From the NCBI GenBank assembly GCA_020740775.1, contig JAHEWK010000003.1, positions 2,666,001-2,730,000 on the forward strand: DNA of 64,000 nt, written 5' to 3'. Of the stretch, positions 24,015-35,929 are shown one piece after another. Source of the stretch: Ilyonectria destructans (taxonomy: Eukaryota; Ascomycota; Sordariomycetes; Hypocreales; Nectriaceae). Made by a program: the position numbers and the translations under genes. The number at the start of each line of letters is the position of its first letter. The stretch's first letter is position 1. The notes under the pieces were generated by a model that searched no databases, was not told the origin of the DNA, and worked only from the letters and a program-made list of their open reading frames with translations.

Positions 24015-24655
24015 ATGTCCGACTCGGGAACCGTGGCTCTCTTTTCCCCGGCCCAGCATGGCCACCTCATCCCCTACCTCGCCGCCATCCATGCCTCCTG
24101 CATCACCCACGACCGCACAATCGCCACTTTTCTGCCACCCCTGTCCCACGAGAAGCTTCTCGCCTGGTGGAAGGAGCGCATTGCCGAGGTCAACGATGGC
24201 AAGCGTCTGATCTTCATCCTGCTCAACGAGTCTGAGCCTGGGGCCCGCGCCAAGGGTGGTGAGGTTATGGGTGTTGTGATGCTCTCCATGCCCTACTCCG
24301 AGACGGGGCCCTTTCGTGGCTTTGTCGAGAAGCTCCTCGTTCACAAAAACTTCCGGGGTAGGGGTGGTGCCAGTGCCCTCCTTGGCTCTCTCGAAATCGA
24401 GGCAGTCAAGCGCGGCAGGTCCATGTTGGTGAGTCACAGATGCTTGATTCCAGCCGATTTTATTTATTCTATTTGAAGTGGTTCGCTGACATGAATACTC
24501 GCAATGTGTAGCTCCTTGATACCGAGTCCGGTAGTGCAGCAGAGGAAGTGTTTAAGAAATTCGGATACGTGGAGCTAGGCCGGATCCCAAAGTACGGCCT
24601 GAGCCCGGCGGGGGAGCTGAAAGACGGCACCTTTTTCTACAAGCAACTGCAATGA
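24015..24655 (+). CDS. GNAT-family N-acetyltransferase
   Basis: Acetyl-CoA-dependent acetyltransferase of 185 residues, probably cytosolic; the substrate is not evident. Exons 24015-24428 and 24512-24655 join at phase 0 across an 83-nt GT-AG intron. Motif A is clear: VEKLLVHKNF then RGRGGA at residues 114-119, the pyrophosphate-binding R-x-x-G-x-[GA] loop. Motif B follows after the intron (EEVFKKFGYVELGRIP), with a typical FFYKQL end. Length matches a single GNAT domain. The ATG at 24015 is preceded by a favourable CATC context and begins the domain without a long tail. The resemblance is to small-molecule or antibiotic-type GNATs rather than histone acetyltransferases, but this is weak. It is convergent with SEC62. 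Confidence 0.9.
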
Positions 24656-25255
24656 GTGGCTCCCCCGCAGGTGTAAGGGGTCATTCTGACGAGGGCTGCT
24701 CGTCACGAGCCATGTTCCATCTGTTTCGATATCTAGATTCTTCACAAAAAAAGTTAGGCGGGAGGGGAGCGAGGCGACTCGATTTTGCTGCTGTTCTGAT
24801 GATGGGTTCTGGCTTGCGAGGAGCTGCGGGTTGCTTTTTCTAGATCTCGAAAGAATCGACGTGATATGATATCAACCGGCCCTTGATGCGTGCATGTGGG
24901 TGGCTGTTCTCATAGAGCCATTGTTGTTCCCGACGGCTTGCCTCAATGGCTACATCGCTAGATCGCTTGTTCTACCATTACGGGTTGTTCTAAATGGCAG
25001 AGAAGTAAGCTTATCTAGAGTACACAGTTAACCTAATTAAGACATTCAGGGATGCATTTCATCACACTCAAGCCTTACGATAACAGAATAACACAACCAA
25101 AGGCTAAGCCGGATGTTGTGTAACACAATATTTAGTATTACCTGCTGACATACAGCCCCATTTACTATCCCTAAACTGCAGATACTCCCTTGAAATGTTG
25201 GTACAATTCCCAAACGCCACTGATCCATCAACACTGACTTTTGCACACCATCCAT
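24656..25255. other. Convergent 3' intergenic region (GNAT / SEC62)
   Basis: About 600 bp with no coding signal; it should hold the 3' UTRs and polyadenylation sites of both flanking genes. Confidence 0.7.
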
Positions 25256-26530
25256 CTACTCGTCGTCCGACAACTCCTCTACCCTCGGCGCCGAATATGG
25301 GCGCTTCTCAAGCCCGGCAGTAGTCACCTGAGTATCAGTGCCGGTGGTCGTTGCAAGAGCGGGAGCAACCTGACCAGTGGCCGCAGCCAACACGGGGTTA
25401 GCACTGGTGGGTGCGGCCTTCGACTTCTTCTTCTTGGGCTTCACAGTCTAATCCTGGTTAGCTCAAGTATCAAGTAAAAGATAAAAAGCGGCTCACCTCA
25501 TGCCAGGCCCAAACAGGCTTGAAGCTGTCCATGAATGAGACATCCTCCCACAGGTTAGGGAAAAGCCAAAGACCAGGAGCCGCAACGAAGTAGGTGATGC
25601 AGAACAGAATAACACGGAAAATCGCCATCAAAAAGAACAAGCCCAGGAGACCCAGCAATCCCCAGCTCAGGTAGTAGACTCCCTGGCGCAGCACCAAAGG
25701 CCAGAGGGGGTAGAGAACAATGGCGAAGATGGCAACAAGGGCAAGGCCAGCATAGACCTTTCGCATGATCTGACTGCCCTCCCAGAGCCAGGCATAGTAC
25801 ATCTCATCCTTGGCCTCCTGTTGCTGCTCGATCTTGACATTCCACTGGCCCTTGACGCGCTTGGGCTTCTTGCCGTTGCCGGCGGCCTGGGGCTCAATCT
25901 TGGTGACTCGGAGGGCGAGCATGCTCAGAGGAAGGAGCTTGAAGGTGTTTTCTAGGGAAGCTCGGTCGGTGATTTCGGGCAGAAGAGGGTTCTTCTTGCG
26001 GGCCTTCTCATACGCGGGAGACTGAAGGGCTCGGAGAGCTCGTTTGACTATGGTGTGTTAGCGGCTGGCAGCTTCTGAGTCGGAGCAAACATACCCTTGA
26101 ACATGTCCTTGCGCTCGCCATTGAGGATACACGTGCGGGGCTTGAGCTCCTGGCCTCGCAGGAAGTTGGCAACGGCCAAAGCCTTTGGGTTCGGGGGCCC
26201 AGGAGTGATGGGCTGGGCGCGACCTTGGCCCTCTTGGGGAGGGTGTGGGTGTTGGTGATCGTGTCCAGGAGCTTGACCGGCAGCCTGCTGTTGCGCTTGT
26301 GCTTGGCGCATTCGCATCTGCTGAGCCTGAGCCTGCTTCTTGATGTGCTCGATAAACTCCGGGACGGTCATGCCGTTTTTCTCGGCATCGATGGCCAGTT
26401 GCCGCTGCATCGCTTGGATCTGCTCGGGAGTTGGGCGCTGACCCCCAGGCATCTGCATTCGGATCTGGCCTGGACCAGGCATCTGGCCGGGACCAGGCAT
26501 CTGGCCGGGTTGAGGTGGAGGAGTGGCCAT
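25256..26530 (-). CDS. SEC62: Sec62, ER protein translocation subunit
   Basis: Component of the Sec62/63 complex that assists post-translational import of proteins into the endoplasmic reticulum through the Sec61 channel. Three exons (26095-26530, 25497-26047, 25256-25447) with 47- and 49-nt introns give 392 residues. The N-terminal 100 residues are Pro/Gly/Gln/Met-rich and contain three PGPGQ-type repeats. The Sec62 domain starts near PKALAVANFLRGQELKPRTCILNGERKDMFK. Two adjacent membrane segments are visible (GLALVAIFAIVLYPLWPLVL and LLGLLGLFFLMAIFRVILF), followed by the conserved FPNLWEDVSFMDSFKP-WAWHE segment. The tail is Lys-rich (KPKKKKSK) and ends SDDE. It is divergent from MED21 across a 375-bp shared promoter. 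Confidence 0.95.
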
Positions 26531-26905
26531 TTTGATCGCAAGGTTCGCAAAGAGTGTCGAGAAGGATTAGAATTATAAGACGAAGAAGAATAGGAAACGG
26601 CGTGCGGAAGTGGACCGTTGCGGGCTGCCCTGCGGACTTTATGAAAGAGTGTAGATGGAGATGCGTTCTGGCCTTATTAGCTTCTGACGTCGCGCCAGGT
26701 GTTCACTTCCCTCCCGCATCAGCCCAAAATTTCCAGCTGCATCAGAGTCCCGCTTATCTCCACGTGACGCATGACCACAAGGTCCCGGCGCCCCAATGAC
26801 CCTGGAGCGACCGTCACTTTAGTATTGGCCGCTTTCGTGGGGTTGCCTCCATTTTACAATCGCGAGGCTCGTCAGCCTTGTTTGCGACAGCTTCCAACTA
26901 TCACC
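26531..26905. promoter_or_regulatory. Bidirectional promoter SEC62 / MED21
   Basis: The 375 bp between the two divergent start codons must hold both promoters. It contains a TGACGTCG element (26684-26691) that includes a CRE/ATF-like TGACGTC core; whether it is used is not known. No TATA box is obvious. Confidence 0.6.
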
Positions 26906-27434
26906 ATGGGCGACCGCTTGACCCAACTGCAGGATGCTGCCGACCAGGTACGTTCCCGTGCTCGGCGATGCGTAGATACACGCAATCTGACAGATTCACA
27001 CAGCTGGCGCAGCAATTTGTTGCGTGCTTGCACTACGTCCACAGGCGACACGATCTGGAGACCCTCGGGCCCAACGACAAAGTCCGCGATGTGAAGCAAG
27101 AAGAGAACCAGAGAGAGGGTGCGAATGACACTGGAATTTGCCACGTTATAGCAGAGGTGCTTACTATTGTGTAGTCGATCCTCTCCCCGCGGATGAGTTC
27201 CGCGCAGGCATGGTCGAATTGTCCCGAGACCTCATCATCAAAGAACAGCAGATCGAGGTCCTCATCTCGTCACTTCCGGGTCTGGACAACAGCGAAAAGG
27301 ACCAAGAGCGATATATCAAGGAGCTGGAAGATGACCTAAAGATTGCCGAGGCCCAGCGGCAGGAGGCCATCAAGGAGAAAGATCAGATCCTGGCCGAGCT
27401 CGATACCGTGATTCGAAGCATCCGACGACCTTGA
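26906..27434 (+). CDS. MED21: Mediator complex subunit Med21 (Srb7)
   Basis: Essential middle-module subunit of Mediator, which bridges transcription factors and RNA polymerase II; it pairs with Med7 through a coiled coil. Exons 26906-26947, 27004-27118 and 27175-27434 give 138 residues, the usual fungal size. The start MGDRLTQLQDAADQ joins LAQQFVACLHYVHRRHDLETLGPNDKVRDVKQEE, then VDPLPADEFRAGMVELSRDLIIKEQQIEVLISSLPGLDNSE, all diagnostic of Med21. The last 60 residues are a heptad-rich coiled coil (KELEDDLKIAEAQRQEAIKEKDQ). The acceptor of intron 1 is the CACACAG just before CTGGCG; an earlier AG breaks the frame. It is convergent with the 5'-nucleotidase gene, 299 bp away. Confidence 0.95.
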
Positions 27435-27733
27435 GGAACTCTTTTTTTGAACGAAGGACGGTGGAAATGGATTGAGGCATGCATAGCGTGGAGTTTGGGT
27501 AATGGATGGGCCGCCGAGGACTAAGGTTCACGGATCATGGAGTCCCTGGACTCTTATTATCTATTCGTATTTGTTTAAATGGTATCTCTCTCACTGCGCG
27601 CCCAAAACCCGTCAAACATCTAGTCTCGCTTTACACCAGCCATCTCATGGCGGCGTTGTCATTCATGCGCAGAAAATCATGGTGTTGTAAATATCTAATT
27701 ATCCTGATCGGTCTCCTCTATCCCGTGGAGTGC

Positions 27734-28600
27734 TTAAGCGGACTTGGATTTAAAGAATTGAGGGTAGACGTCGCGGAGTTCAAGCAGATGCTGGATCTGG
27801 AACTGCGATGCGGGGGTCTCGGGAACCTTGAGCCCCTCTTCCACCAGGTGGGTGGCCGTCCACCCGTACTCCTTCGCGTTTACGCAGTTTTGATAAGAGT
27901 CATCTGGAAAATGTTTAGATATGACTGGGTAAATCGGGGACCAGAAAAATCGTGCTTACCAACGAAAAAACAGTTCTCTGGCTGTTCTATGCCGGCCTCC
28001 CGCATGGCTTTCTCGTACATTCGCGGATCAGGCTTGCAGATCAATGGCTGCTGTCCATAGTCGCAGAAAGTGAGTCCGTCAAAGAGATCGTCGATGCCCA
28101 AAAGTCGAACTACCCGCTTGCCATGCGTCTTGTAAGCATTGGTGAAGAGCCACATGGTGACCTTGCTCTTGTCAATGTCCTCAAGCAGTGCCCGAAGCTC
28201 AGGATTGGGTTGGATAATTCCCTCCAGGGGGAGAGCATCGTCCACCTTGGTGTTGTAGTCAAGGGGGTCAATCTTGTGGTGTCGCATGAGGCCCTCGATG
28301 GCGAGCCCATAGCTTTTGTAGTACTCCTGGTGCAGCGTGACAGCCTCCTCAAATGGAATCTCAAGGTGCTTGGTGAAGTACTCGTCAATGAGCTGGGCCA
28401 TCAAATCATGGACTTTGGTACCTGAGGAAAAGAGGTTAGTATGTGACACTCGTGTTATGCGTGGTCGTCTCACTTCTTGGGTACAAGCAGTTGTCGATGT
28501 CGCTGCGATCTGGTTAGTCAAGGACGGGTCTGGAAAGGGTGGTATCGACGCACAAGAAGAGAACCGGCTTGCCGGCGGTCAGCCCATTGGTGCTCCCCAT
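27734..28600 (-). CDS. Pyrimidine 5'-nucleotidase, HAD family (Sdt1/Phm8-like)
   Basis: Magnesium-dependent HAD phosphatase; relatives (yeast Sdt1 and Phm8) dephosphorylate pyrimidine or other nucleoside monophosphates. Four exons (28554-28600, 28474-28502, 27960-28421, 27734-27903) separated by 51-56 nt introns give 235 residues. Motif I is FFDIDNCLYP with nucleophile Asp17 and Asp19; it is assembled across intron 1 from exons of 47 and 29 nt. Motif II is WLFTNAYK, motif III the lysine of LICKPDPRMYEKAM, and motif IV FVDDSYQN, created across the last intron. Residues after that (GWTATHLVEEG... LLELRDVYPQFF) are typical of the fungal family. Clear TGACTAACC and CATACTAACC branch sites support the introns. 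Exact nucleotide preference cannot be read from sequence. Confidence 0.92.
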
Positions 28601-29856
28601 GATTGTTCTGGTGTGGGTTTTGGTGTTGAGGTGAGTGGTGGTGTTGAGGATCTGAGAGAGCGGTGTCAAGTTCGAGACACGAGCGAAGGGAGGGAGGGTA
28701 GCTTTGAAGGCGCGACTGAGTGATGGTAATGTAGACGCACGTGGTCCTGGCGGGTGCATTGAACGGTTGCTAGAAGATTGGATACTTGAGAGAGTTTAAC
28801 GACAAAAAGATCCACCGCTAAATCTAGTTATTTGCCACGTTGATATAGTTGGAGCTTGCTGGTGTGTGAGTTGGAAAGCGGCGAACGCCGCCCAATGACT
28901 CCTCCGGCGTGGGTGCTGAATAATAACCTCAGATATGTACAGAGCTCCGATGACGGCAAATTCAATTCAGTTTGATACTAGCAGACTGCACATCCGAGAA
29001 GAAAAAAAACCTTTCTCATGTATGTGCAACGTCCCGTTTACAGCTGATTTCGATGAGCCACGATGACAGGGATTTTACATCCCTTTTGTCTCTTGCATGT
29101 ATGCCTTGTCATACCGGGGTGCAGAGTCGGGCCAGGCCGAACGTAAGGCAACTCCCTCCATGTAGGGAAATCGGAACTCGGATTATCCAGAAACGGCCCG
29201 CAACGTGCTCATGACTCCTAGAGCCATCCACTCAACAATGATTGTAAGTCACATCCACTTTGGTCGATCATCGAGGATGACGGGCTTTTTTGGCTGGTTA
29301 ATATCCTGCAAAGCAGTTGTCGATGATTGCACACCAGAATCCCAGTTCCAATCAGAGAACGCAAAACAGGACGGCTTTAGGAAGCCACCTCTTCATTCTG
29401 TGTACTATTCGAAAGCCATATTCGAGGAAGGAAATATGCCGTCCATGTCTCAAGAAAGTCCGATCGATGAAATGAGGAGCTCTTTGATCACGATGAACTG
29501 TACCGTTCTTATCGGCCCTAACTGATCGCCTGCACCTAGGTGGTAGGTACCTCTAGGCCCTGGCCCCGAAATTCTGCCAGTCACACCGCCTAATTATTCC
29601 CCAAAGCCACCTCGAGCTTGTGTTAATCCCCTGCCCTCTTGGACGAAAACATCAACTTTGCCTCCAGCACAACCGCCATCTGAACAACCCCGACCCACGC
29701 CTTTACAGGTTTGGCAGAAAGAATCATCTAGATCTCGCTGTTTGGCGTTATCGTTCTTTCCCATCTCCTGTATCGCTAGCTCGCAAGTAACCTTCGGTGC
29801 TCGAGCTCTGCCAGAGCACCAGGTGACGCGACGAGCATTTGCTACTTGTTGCCGTC
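28601..29856. other. Intergenic region before the 842-aa gene
   Basis: Divergent promoters of the 5'-nucleotidase (minus) and the 842-aa protein (plus). Open frames of 80-106 codons at 28972-29525 show no domain. An AGGTACCT palindrome occurs at 29545-29552, followed by CTAGG, 312 bp before the ATG at 29857. Confidence 0.6.
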
Positions 29857-32385
29857 ATGGCGCAGGGTCGTGTTGTTCAGGGGCATGCCAATGGTGAGAA
29901 CGTTCCCTTAGGCCTGGCAGAACGCCAAGGCCGCGAGATTCAACAGTACGAAAGGATTGTGCGGTTCCAAGAAGCCGTCCTCTCTGGTAACCACCCAAAC
30001 ATCAAACTTTCTCCCCATCTGATTGCATCGGCGCAATCATCCGTCCATCCCATAGATGGTACGATCAAATCTACTGCGCGTGCCCGCCAGCTTGGGAACT
30101 CGCGCTCGTTTTCTGCCAATGCGCAGCAGCCAGGCGTGCCCGTGGGCGCAGCCCAGCCTGTTTTGGGCTCTGAGAATTCAGCCGCATCCAAGCCGTTTTC
30201 CACAGGCAACACTGAAATCAACCCCATTCTACTAGAAAAGTCAGACGATCTCATCAAGGCCGAGTTGCAATTGCAGAGGCAGCGACTAGAGCGAGGTTTG
30301 AGGGAGGAGATTGACCAGCGTCGTGCAGCGACGAAGAATACAACACAGGGAGAGCCTCTTGCTGACTTCGACCTTTCTGATGTTCTGTCAAAAGCTCTGA
30401 CGCTCGTCCAAGCCAGCTCCGCTCCGGTTCCTGCTGATGAGAACGTGGGTGCTACTAATCACGATACTTCAAGTGATTCCTTCGACGACAACACGTTCTA
30501 CTCGTCACAACATAATACTCCCGAGTCGGTTTTAATTTCTCGCGTCAGAAACGAGTCCGAGGAGGCGAGAGCCCCCGCTGCCCCCGAGTCCCAAAAGCCT
30601 CCCAGCGTGCGGAATGATCCTGCTAGACGCAATCGCACGACAGATGCCGTACCAGATTCGAACGTTTACCGACCATACCCGCCCTATCCCCAAACCGCTG
30701 CTCATGACGATAGACCCCGAATCGGTCAGGTCCCTGGGCTAAATCGCCACGTCGATGAGAGGGTTGTGCCACATGGGCCGGTTCAGAATAATAGTACGGG
30801 CCAAAGCCAATCTGATGACTCTGGAAACATGGAGGTGGATCAGCAGGATGTGAACTACAGAGCGGCTCCTCGCCAACATCTCAGTAACTCCTACCTTGAC
30901 AGCCACCCCCCTTCTCCCCTCATGCGAAGGCACGAGCGGTCGCCTCCCCCTCAAACCGCACACATCTCTCCATTGACAGCTGCCAGACGACCTGTGCCGC
31001 CCGTTGAGCATGTATCGATTTCATCTACAGGGACACCAGCACAAATTGCTGCGCTCAGAAGTGAGCCTGCTGCGGTCACGAGCCCAGAAAGCTCACCACA
31101 AGGCGGGAAAGCATCGGAGAAGAAGAAGGGGAAGAAGAAGAAGAGAAAGGCAGACAGGCAAGCGCCAGAGGCCGAAGCGACTCCGTACATCAAGCCAGAA
31201 CCCCGATCTCCATCACCTATGAATGCTCCATCCTACATCCGCCCCAACAAACGCCAGAGATACGCCCAGCGCCCAGAAAATGAAACTGGCCTTGAAGCAC
31301 CGCAGACCGGCAGTGCTCCTTACGAGCCTTACCCAGGCCGGTTGCATAGGGATGATCGCATCCCGGTAGGCTATGAAAGGACGGCTATCTATCCCCAACG
31401 CGCAGCGAGCGCTGCCGGGGCTGGTGGCCCAGTTTACGGGAGAGAGTATACAGACGACCGATATGTCTCCGGAGTCCCATATTTCATGGCGCAACCCTCA
31501 CTTGTTCCAGCTTCCCACCCGGACCATCACCAAGCGCAACTGAGTTCTCAAATGAGGCCTAGTGAAGCATACCCACGCTCTTCATGGCCTTATCAGGGCG
31601 CCTACGATACCCCTCCGATGAGTGTTCGGCCAGAGAGTGAAGCTTTCTTAGCCCCACCACGCCCACCACCAACTCGAATCGTTGTAGATGCTTTTGGACG
31701 TGAGTACATTGAGCCACAGCGCCCCACAGTTGTCCGACATTCTGTTGCTCCTCCCATGCGAGCTGGAGACCCTGAGGTCATCTACGAGCGAACAGCACCT
31801 AGGGCTGTGTCTAGACATACCGGAGTCGAGCCGTACGAGCAAGGAGGGGCGATATATCGGAGGGCGTCACCCTCCTACATGCCTAGGAGGGTTGTGACAC
31901 AGCCTGAGTATATCTCCCAAGATTACAGAGACAGTCGGCAGCGGGAATACTCAACACGGCCAATAGCGCCGTCCAACGAATTTGTCGAGGTGATGGCGCC
32001 GCCAGAGAGGAGACATGTGGAGGACGGACCGAGGGAGTTTATTAGCCGGGCGACGAGCGTCCGGCCAGCAGAGCCTGTGCGATATGAGGTCTCTCGTGAC
32101 TATGCACGGGTCCAGAGCGTACGCCCTGAGGGGCCAGTTCGCCAGTATCCGGCGAGTGTCCACCCAGAGGCCCGTCGCGAGGCTGCGCAGCCTTACATGC
32201 GAGACTACGGTTCTCGCCCGGTGGAGGCAGCCGTGGTGCGACAGGAGTATAGTATGCGGCCTGTAGAGCGGTATTACGACCAGGCGATGCGAGGAGGTGA
32301 GGAGATTGCATTTATTGAGAGGCCAAGAGGGGCGACGCAGGAGATCGTGTACGCAGACGATGCGAGGAGAGAAGTGTATCGTTGA
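29857..32385 (+). CDS. Large low-complexity protein of unknown function, 842 aa
   Basis: Intronless frame. I chose the ATG at 29857 (MAQGRVVQGHANGENVP); the frame is open slightly further upstream but without an ATG. The N-terminus carries a well-formed segment, LGLAERQGREIQQYERIVRFQEAVLSG, that looks conserved. A predicted coiled coil follows at about residues 128-160 (DDLIKAELQLQRQRLERGLREEID). A lysine cluster (EKKKGKKKKRKADR, about 415-432) is a probable nuclear localisation signal, followed by KPEPRSPSP. The second half is rich in Tyr, Arg, Pro and Glu with many R-x-Y/YxR-like motifs and no folded domain I recognise. The composition suggests a nuclear, largely disordered protein, perhaps nucleic-acid associated; that is inference only. 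Confidence 0.85.
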   Translation: MAQGRVVQGHANGENVPLGLAERQGREIQQYERIVRFQEAVLSGNHPNIKLSPHLIASAQSSVHPIDGTIKSTARARQLGNSRSFSANAQQPGVPVGAAQPVLGSENSAASKPFSTGNTEINPILLEKSDDLIKAELQLQRQRLERGLREEIDQRRAATKNTTQGEPLADFDLSDVLSKALTLVQASSAPVPADENVGATNHDTSSDSFDDNTFYSSQHNTPESVLISRVRNESEEARAPAAPESQKPPSVRNDPARRNRTTDAVPDSNVYRPYPPYPQTAAHDDRPRIGQVPGLNRHVDERVVPHGPVQNNSTGQSQSDDSGNMEVDQQDVNYRAAPRQHLSNSYLDSHPPSPLMRRHERSPPPQTAHISPLTAARRPVPPVEHVSISSTGTPAQIAALRSEPAAVTSPESSPQGGKASEKKKGKKKKRKADRQAPEAEATPYIKPEPRSPSPMNAPSYIRPNKRQRYAQRPENETGLEAPQTGSAPYEPYPGRLHRDDRIPVGYERTAIYPQRAASAAGAGGPVYGREYTDDRYVSGVPYFMAQPSLVPASHPDHHQAQLSSQMRPSEAYPRSSWPYQGAYDTPPMSVRPESEAFLAPPRPPPTRIVVDAFGREYIEPQRPTVVRHSVAPPMRAGDPEVIYERTAPRAVSRHTGVEPYEQGGAIYRRASPSYMPRRVVTQPEYISQDYRDSRQREYSTRPIAPSNEFVEVMAPPERRHVEDGPREFISRATSVRPAEPVRYEVSRDYARVQSVRPEGPVRQYPASVHPEARREAAQPYMRDYGSRPVEAAVVRQEYSMRPVERYYDQAMRGGEEIAFIERPRGATQEIVYADDARREVYR

Positions 32386-33877
32386 GACGCAACTAGGACA
32401 AGCGAAAAGGAAAACGGAACAACAGCGGATTGAGTACAATTGTAGAATCGGGCTCGATGAATAATGATAATTCCCAAGGGACTTTACACTGTACTGCTCT
32501 ACACCAAGCGCCTTGATGGGCATGACCATGATCGACCCTGGGAGAGTGACCGTTGAAAAGCGAAACCTTCGATATGTAGGTGGCCTGACCCTACCATTAC
32601 TGACCACCGACCACACTTCTGTAACTCTAGTCCTTAATGGGTTATCTGGCAACATCCAGAGCTGTCGTATCTTGAACGCCCTTTGGTCAAAATTTTCTGT
32701 CATGCCAACACCGCCTCGACAGTGGGTTATTTCAAACCTTGGATTGCAACACTGGCTAGATGTGTTCTGTCTGGTCTTCTTCTTTAGTTGCCAGTGTCAA
32801 CTGCATGGTACTTCTTGGAGAGCGCTCTCACTTGCATTGTCTATATTTGGCCAGGGATGAAGGTCTTGGGGTCTGGTCCCAATGTCACATTTTGCAACGT
32901 TGGATGAAACCGAAGGCATTCCATAGCGGTTGTAGGGGATAATCTAACCGCGGATCATTCCGTGTACTGGCGTTCATTCGTCGAGCATAGTAGCATCGGG
33001 GCAATGGAATGCGAGCGCCTGGGGGCTGTGTGATGGGCTGGATGGGACTTGGCAGGTAAGCCGAGGCGTTTGATACCACTTCTAAGCCACCATTATATCA
33101 TGTCCTGTTTGACCCGTGAAGTTGGAACATATTAGGGAGCTAAATTAAGAACCCGAGGCAAGGTAAAGCAAACAAAGGCACGACAGAATACGGCCGTTGT
33201 GAAGGACCAGGGCTAGTTACTCCTATTGACCACCCAAGCTACGTCGATCATACAGGGACGCGTGGGCAGAAGCAACCCTCATTCTACAAGCCCGTACACT
33301 GGCCGTATCAAACTGGGCAAGAACCCTTGCTTCTTGTATTATCCCTTGACCCTGGACCGGCTGAGACGGAGCCCGCAAACACCGGGTATGGAGCCGCAGG
33401 GGAGACACGACAAAGAAGCGATTGCAAGCGGGACGAAGTTAATCAATGAGGTCATCGGTGGGCGCGGGTCCAGAGCCGAGCAGGGGGACCACAAGCTTTC
33501 AGCGACACAGCCCGACTACTAAGGATGGGGCAGCAGTGGAGAGAGATTTGATGCTAGCGAGCCAGGTATTAATATATTGTGAGGGGAGGGGTGTTTTGTC
33601 GACGGATGAGAAGCGAGAAGTTGGAGGGATTGGGGAGATCAGGGACTTCATGGTCTGAGCGGCAATCGTGGTAAAGTTCCGGCTGTGAAAACAGCCTGTG
33701 GCAGGGGAGTTTGACGGCTGACGGTCGTGCATATACCGGTTGCGCCGCCGTCTGATAAGGGCGCCAACGAGCCGTTGATGTGGATATGTGGATTGGTAGT
33801 GGATGGTTGTAGTGGTGGTGGGAGTGGTAGTGGTTGTGGGGATTGTACTGAGGACAACATTTGGCATGAGATGTTCG

Positions 33878-33878
<1 letters not shown>

Positions 33879-33906
<28 letters not shown>
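33879..33906. repeat. GA dinucleotide microsatellite (14 copies)
   Basis: Fourteen uninterrupted GA units, then an A-rich interrupted tail. Confidence 0.9.
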
Positions 33907-33910
<4 letters not shown>

Positions 33911-34060
33911 AAGGTGAGATGAAATCGTCTAAGACATATTTCCTAAAGTGGAAACACGCAACGGTCCCGTGGACAGCTAGCAACCCCCCATAGGCGGGCT
34001 CATGGTCAAGTGGTATATAAGGCCAAACTGACCCCGTGAATAGGCCGGGGCCTCTTGATG

Positions 34061-34080
34061 ACTGACTGACTGACTGACGG
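34061..34080. repeat. TGAC tetranucleotide repeat
   Basis: Consecutive TGAC units in intergenic DNA. Confidence 0.8.
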
Positions 34081-35929
34081 ACTACGTTTGGTGGGAAGCG
34101 GAGACGCTCCCGAGCGACAGCGCCGGGTCTAGATGGGCCAGTCGGATTGCGCGAGAGTCAACTGGGCTTGTTGGATGGTGCAGCACCAAGGGGCTTGTCA
34201 CCTTGGACCTTCGGAGCTTGGGAGTCGGAATAGAATGGCCGATCTGAGACATGGTGTACGTTGAGTACGGCATTGCAGGGACTCGAGGGCAGGCTCTGCT
34301 CTTCTGCATTGAGCTGGACAGGGAGTGAGCATGTCTGTTTTTCAAATCGGCAGACTCGCGCATAGCGACCGCGTCTTTGGCCAAGTGTCGTTTACTCTCC
34401 GCTTGGATAGGCTAGAAAGAAGAAAGGTTATCCCCAAGGTCGAGACTTGTTGGGAAAGGCAACGCAGGGTAACAAAATATGCTTCGAACCACGCGACGAG
34501 CCGCGCATGGGGGGCAAAGGAAGTGAGTGAGTGGGAGTGGCGTGGGTTGGCTCGTGATACTGGAATTTTGGCGCTCCGAGTCGAGACCCGTCAAAGCACC
34601 CAAAGACATGACAGCGTATCGAAACGAAAGAAGAAAAAAATGGCACGATTTGAAAGGATGATGAGGCTCCCAGGCTCGGCCACATCGGGGAAATGGCAGG
34701 GCCTTGTTCTCACATTGGGATCACGAATGTACGAATACTGGGCCCTCGAACTGAGAACTGAGAACTGAGGCTGGCAAGCTGGCTGGCTCCGGTAGTGGTT
34801 GGCGTGGTGGTGGTGGTCGGCGGTCGACTGGTGGTGTTGGCGCTGATGGTCCACTACGACGTAGTCCACCGTGTCACCCCGGCCGGAGGCTTTCTGGCTG
34901 ACAGCACAGACACACCGATTCCTTGCTAGCAGGCGTTCCCTTGGTATGCTGCCGTGTCGCAAATACAGGAAATTCCGTGCATCTCGTCGTCGTGTTGTGC
35001 AAGGAACGGCCTCTCCGTACGACCAGATGGACGCAGGCGAAGGGGATGGAAGTCCTTTCCCCCATGCCATGCGGCCATGCGGACCCACCGTGCTAAAGCA
35101 TCCGTCACCCAAGGGACTCAAGAGGGTTAACATGGCGCCGGTATTGTACAGTCTAGGTGAGAGGTGGTGCTGGACTGTTCGCTGCCGCACATACGCCTGC
35201 ATGACGATACTGGGCGCGGATGAAGGAGGCTGCCCCGGCGGATCCACCCGAGCCCTTGAGCCTGCCACTAAACGCGCTGGAACGCAGCTCAGCGGGCTCC
35301 GTCCCAGCAGCCTTCCACTCATGGTACAGCACTGGGCCACCGCGCAGTACCGTGCACTGCATCCCACACGCAGCGAGAATGGGCTGGACTGGATGGGGGC
35401 GAGGCGTGGCGTGGGCGGGCCTTGTGCTTTCGAAGCTGGTCGAAGGGGTTGAGGATTGTGCGGAGGGAGGGATCGAGGGATCGAGGGATGAGGAGACTGT
35501 CTCTCCCGTCTCCTGTCTCGCTCCATGGCTCCGGGAATTTGAGCGGAGAGGGCGCGGTGAGAGCAGAGAGACAGAACAGGCTGAACTCGCTGTATTTTGG
35601 CCCGTCCATTGTGGATTGTGGGTGGACGACGACGGGCTGAACAAGTACCCCGAAAGTGTGACTGCCGTCCTTATCCATCCATGTCCCCCAATCCTGGTCC
35701 ACCCACACGCATGGACAGAACCTGGAAGGTACCTCCTCCGTCCTATACAGTACGAATACACCCGTCACCCACTGGACCACACCCACTGCACCGCACCTGC
35801 TGGCTGTTCTTCCAACCCTCCTCCAGGTACCTCTTCCTTGCCTGACCTCGTACTGCTGACTGAGGGCCTCCGCTTCCCAATCCCTCCTCGTCAGACCTGG
35901 AAAGAGCTCACCACCATCATTCTTGCTCT

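Noticed and set aside
26225..26578. 117-codon plus-strand frame over the SEC62 first exon
   Set aside because: Antisense of the Pro/Gln-rich Sec62 N-terminus.
33995..34060. tRNA-like CTCATGGTCAAGTGGTATA segment
   Set aside because: No acceptor stem, anticodon arm or T-loop consensus can be folded around it.
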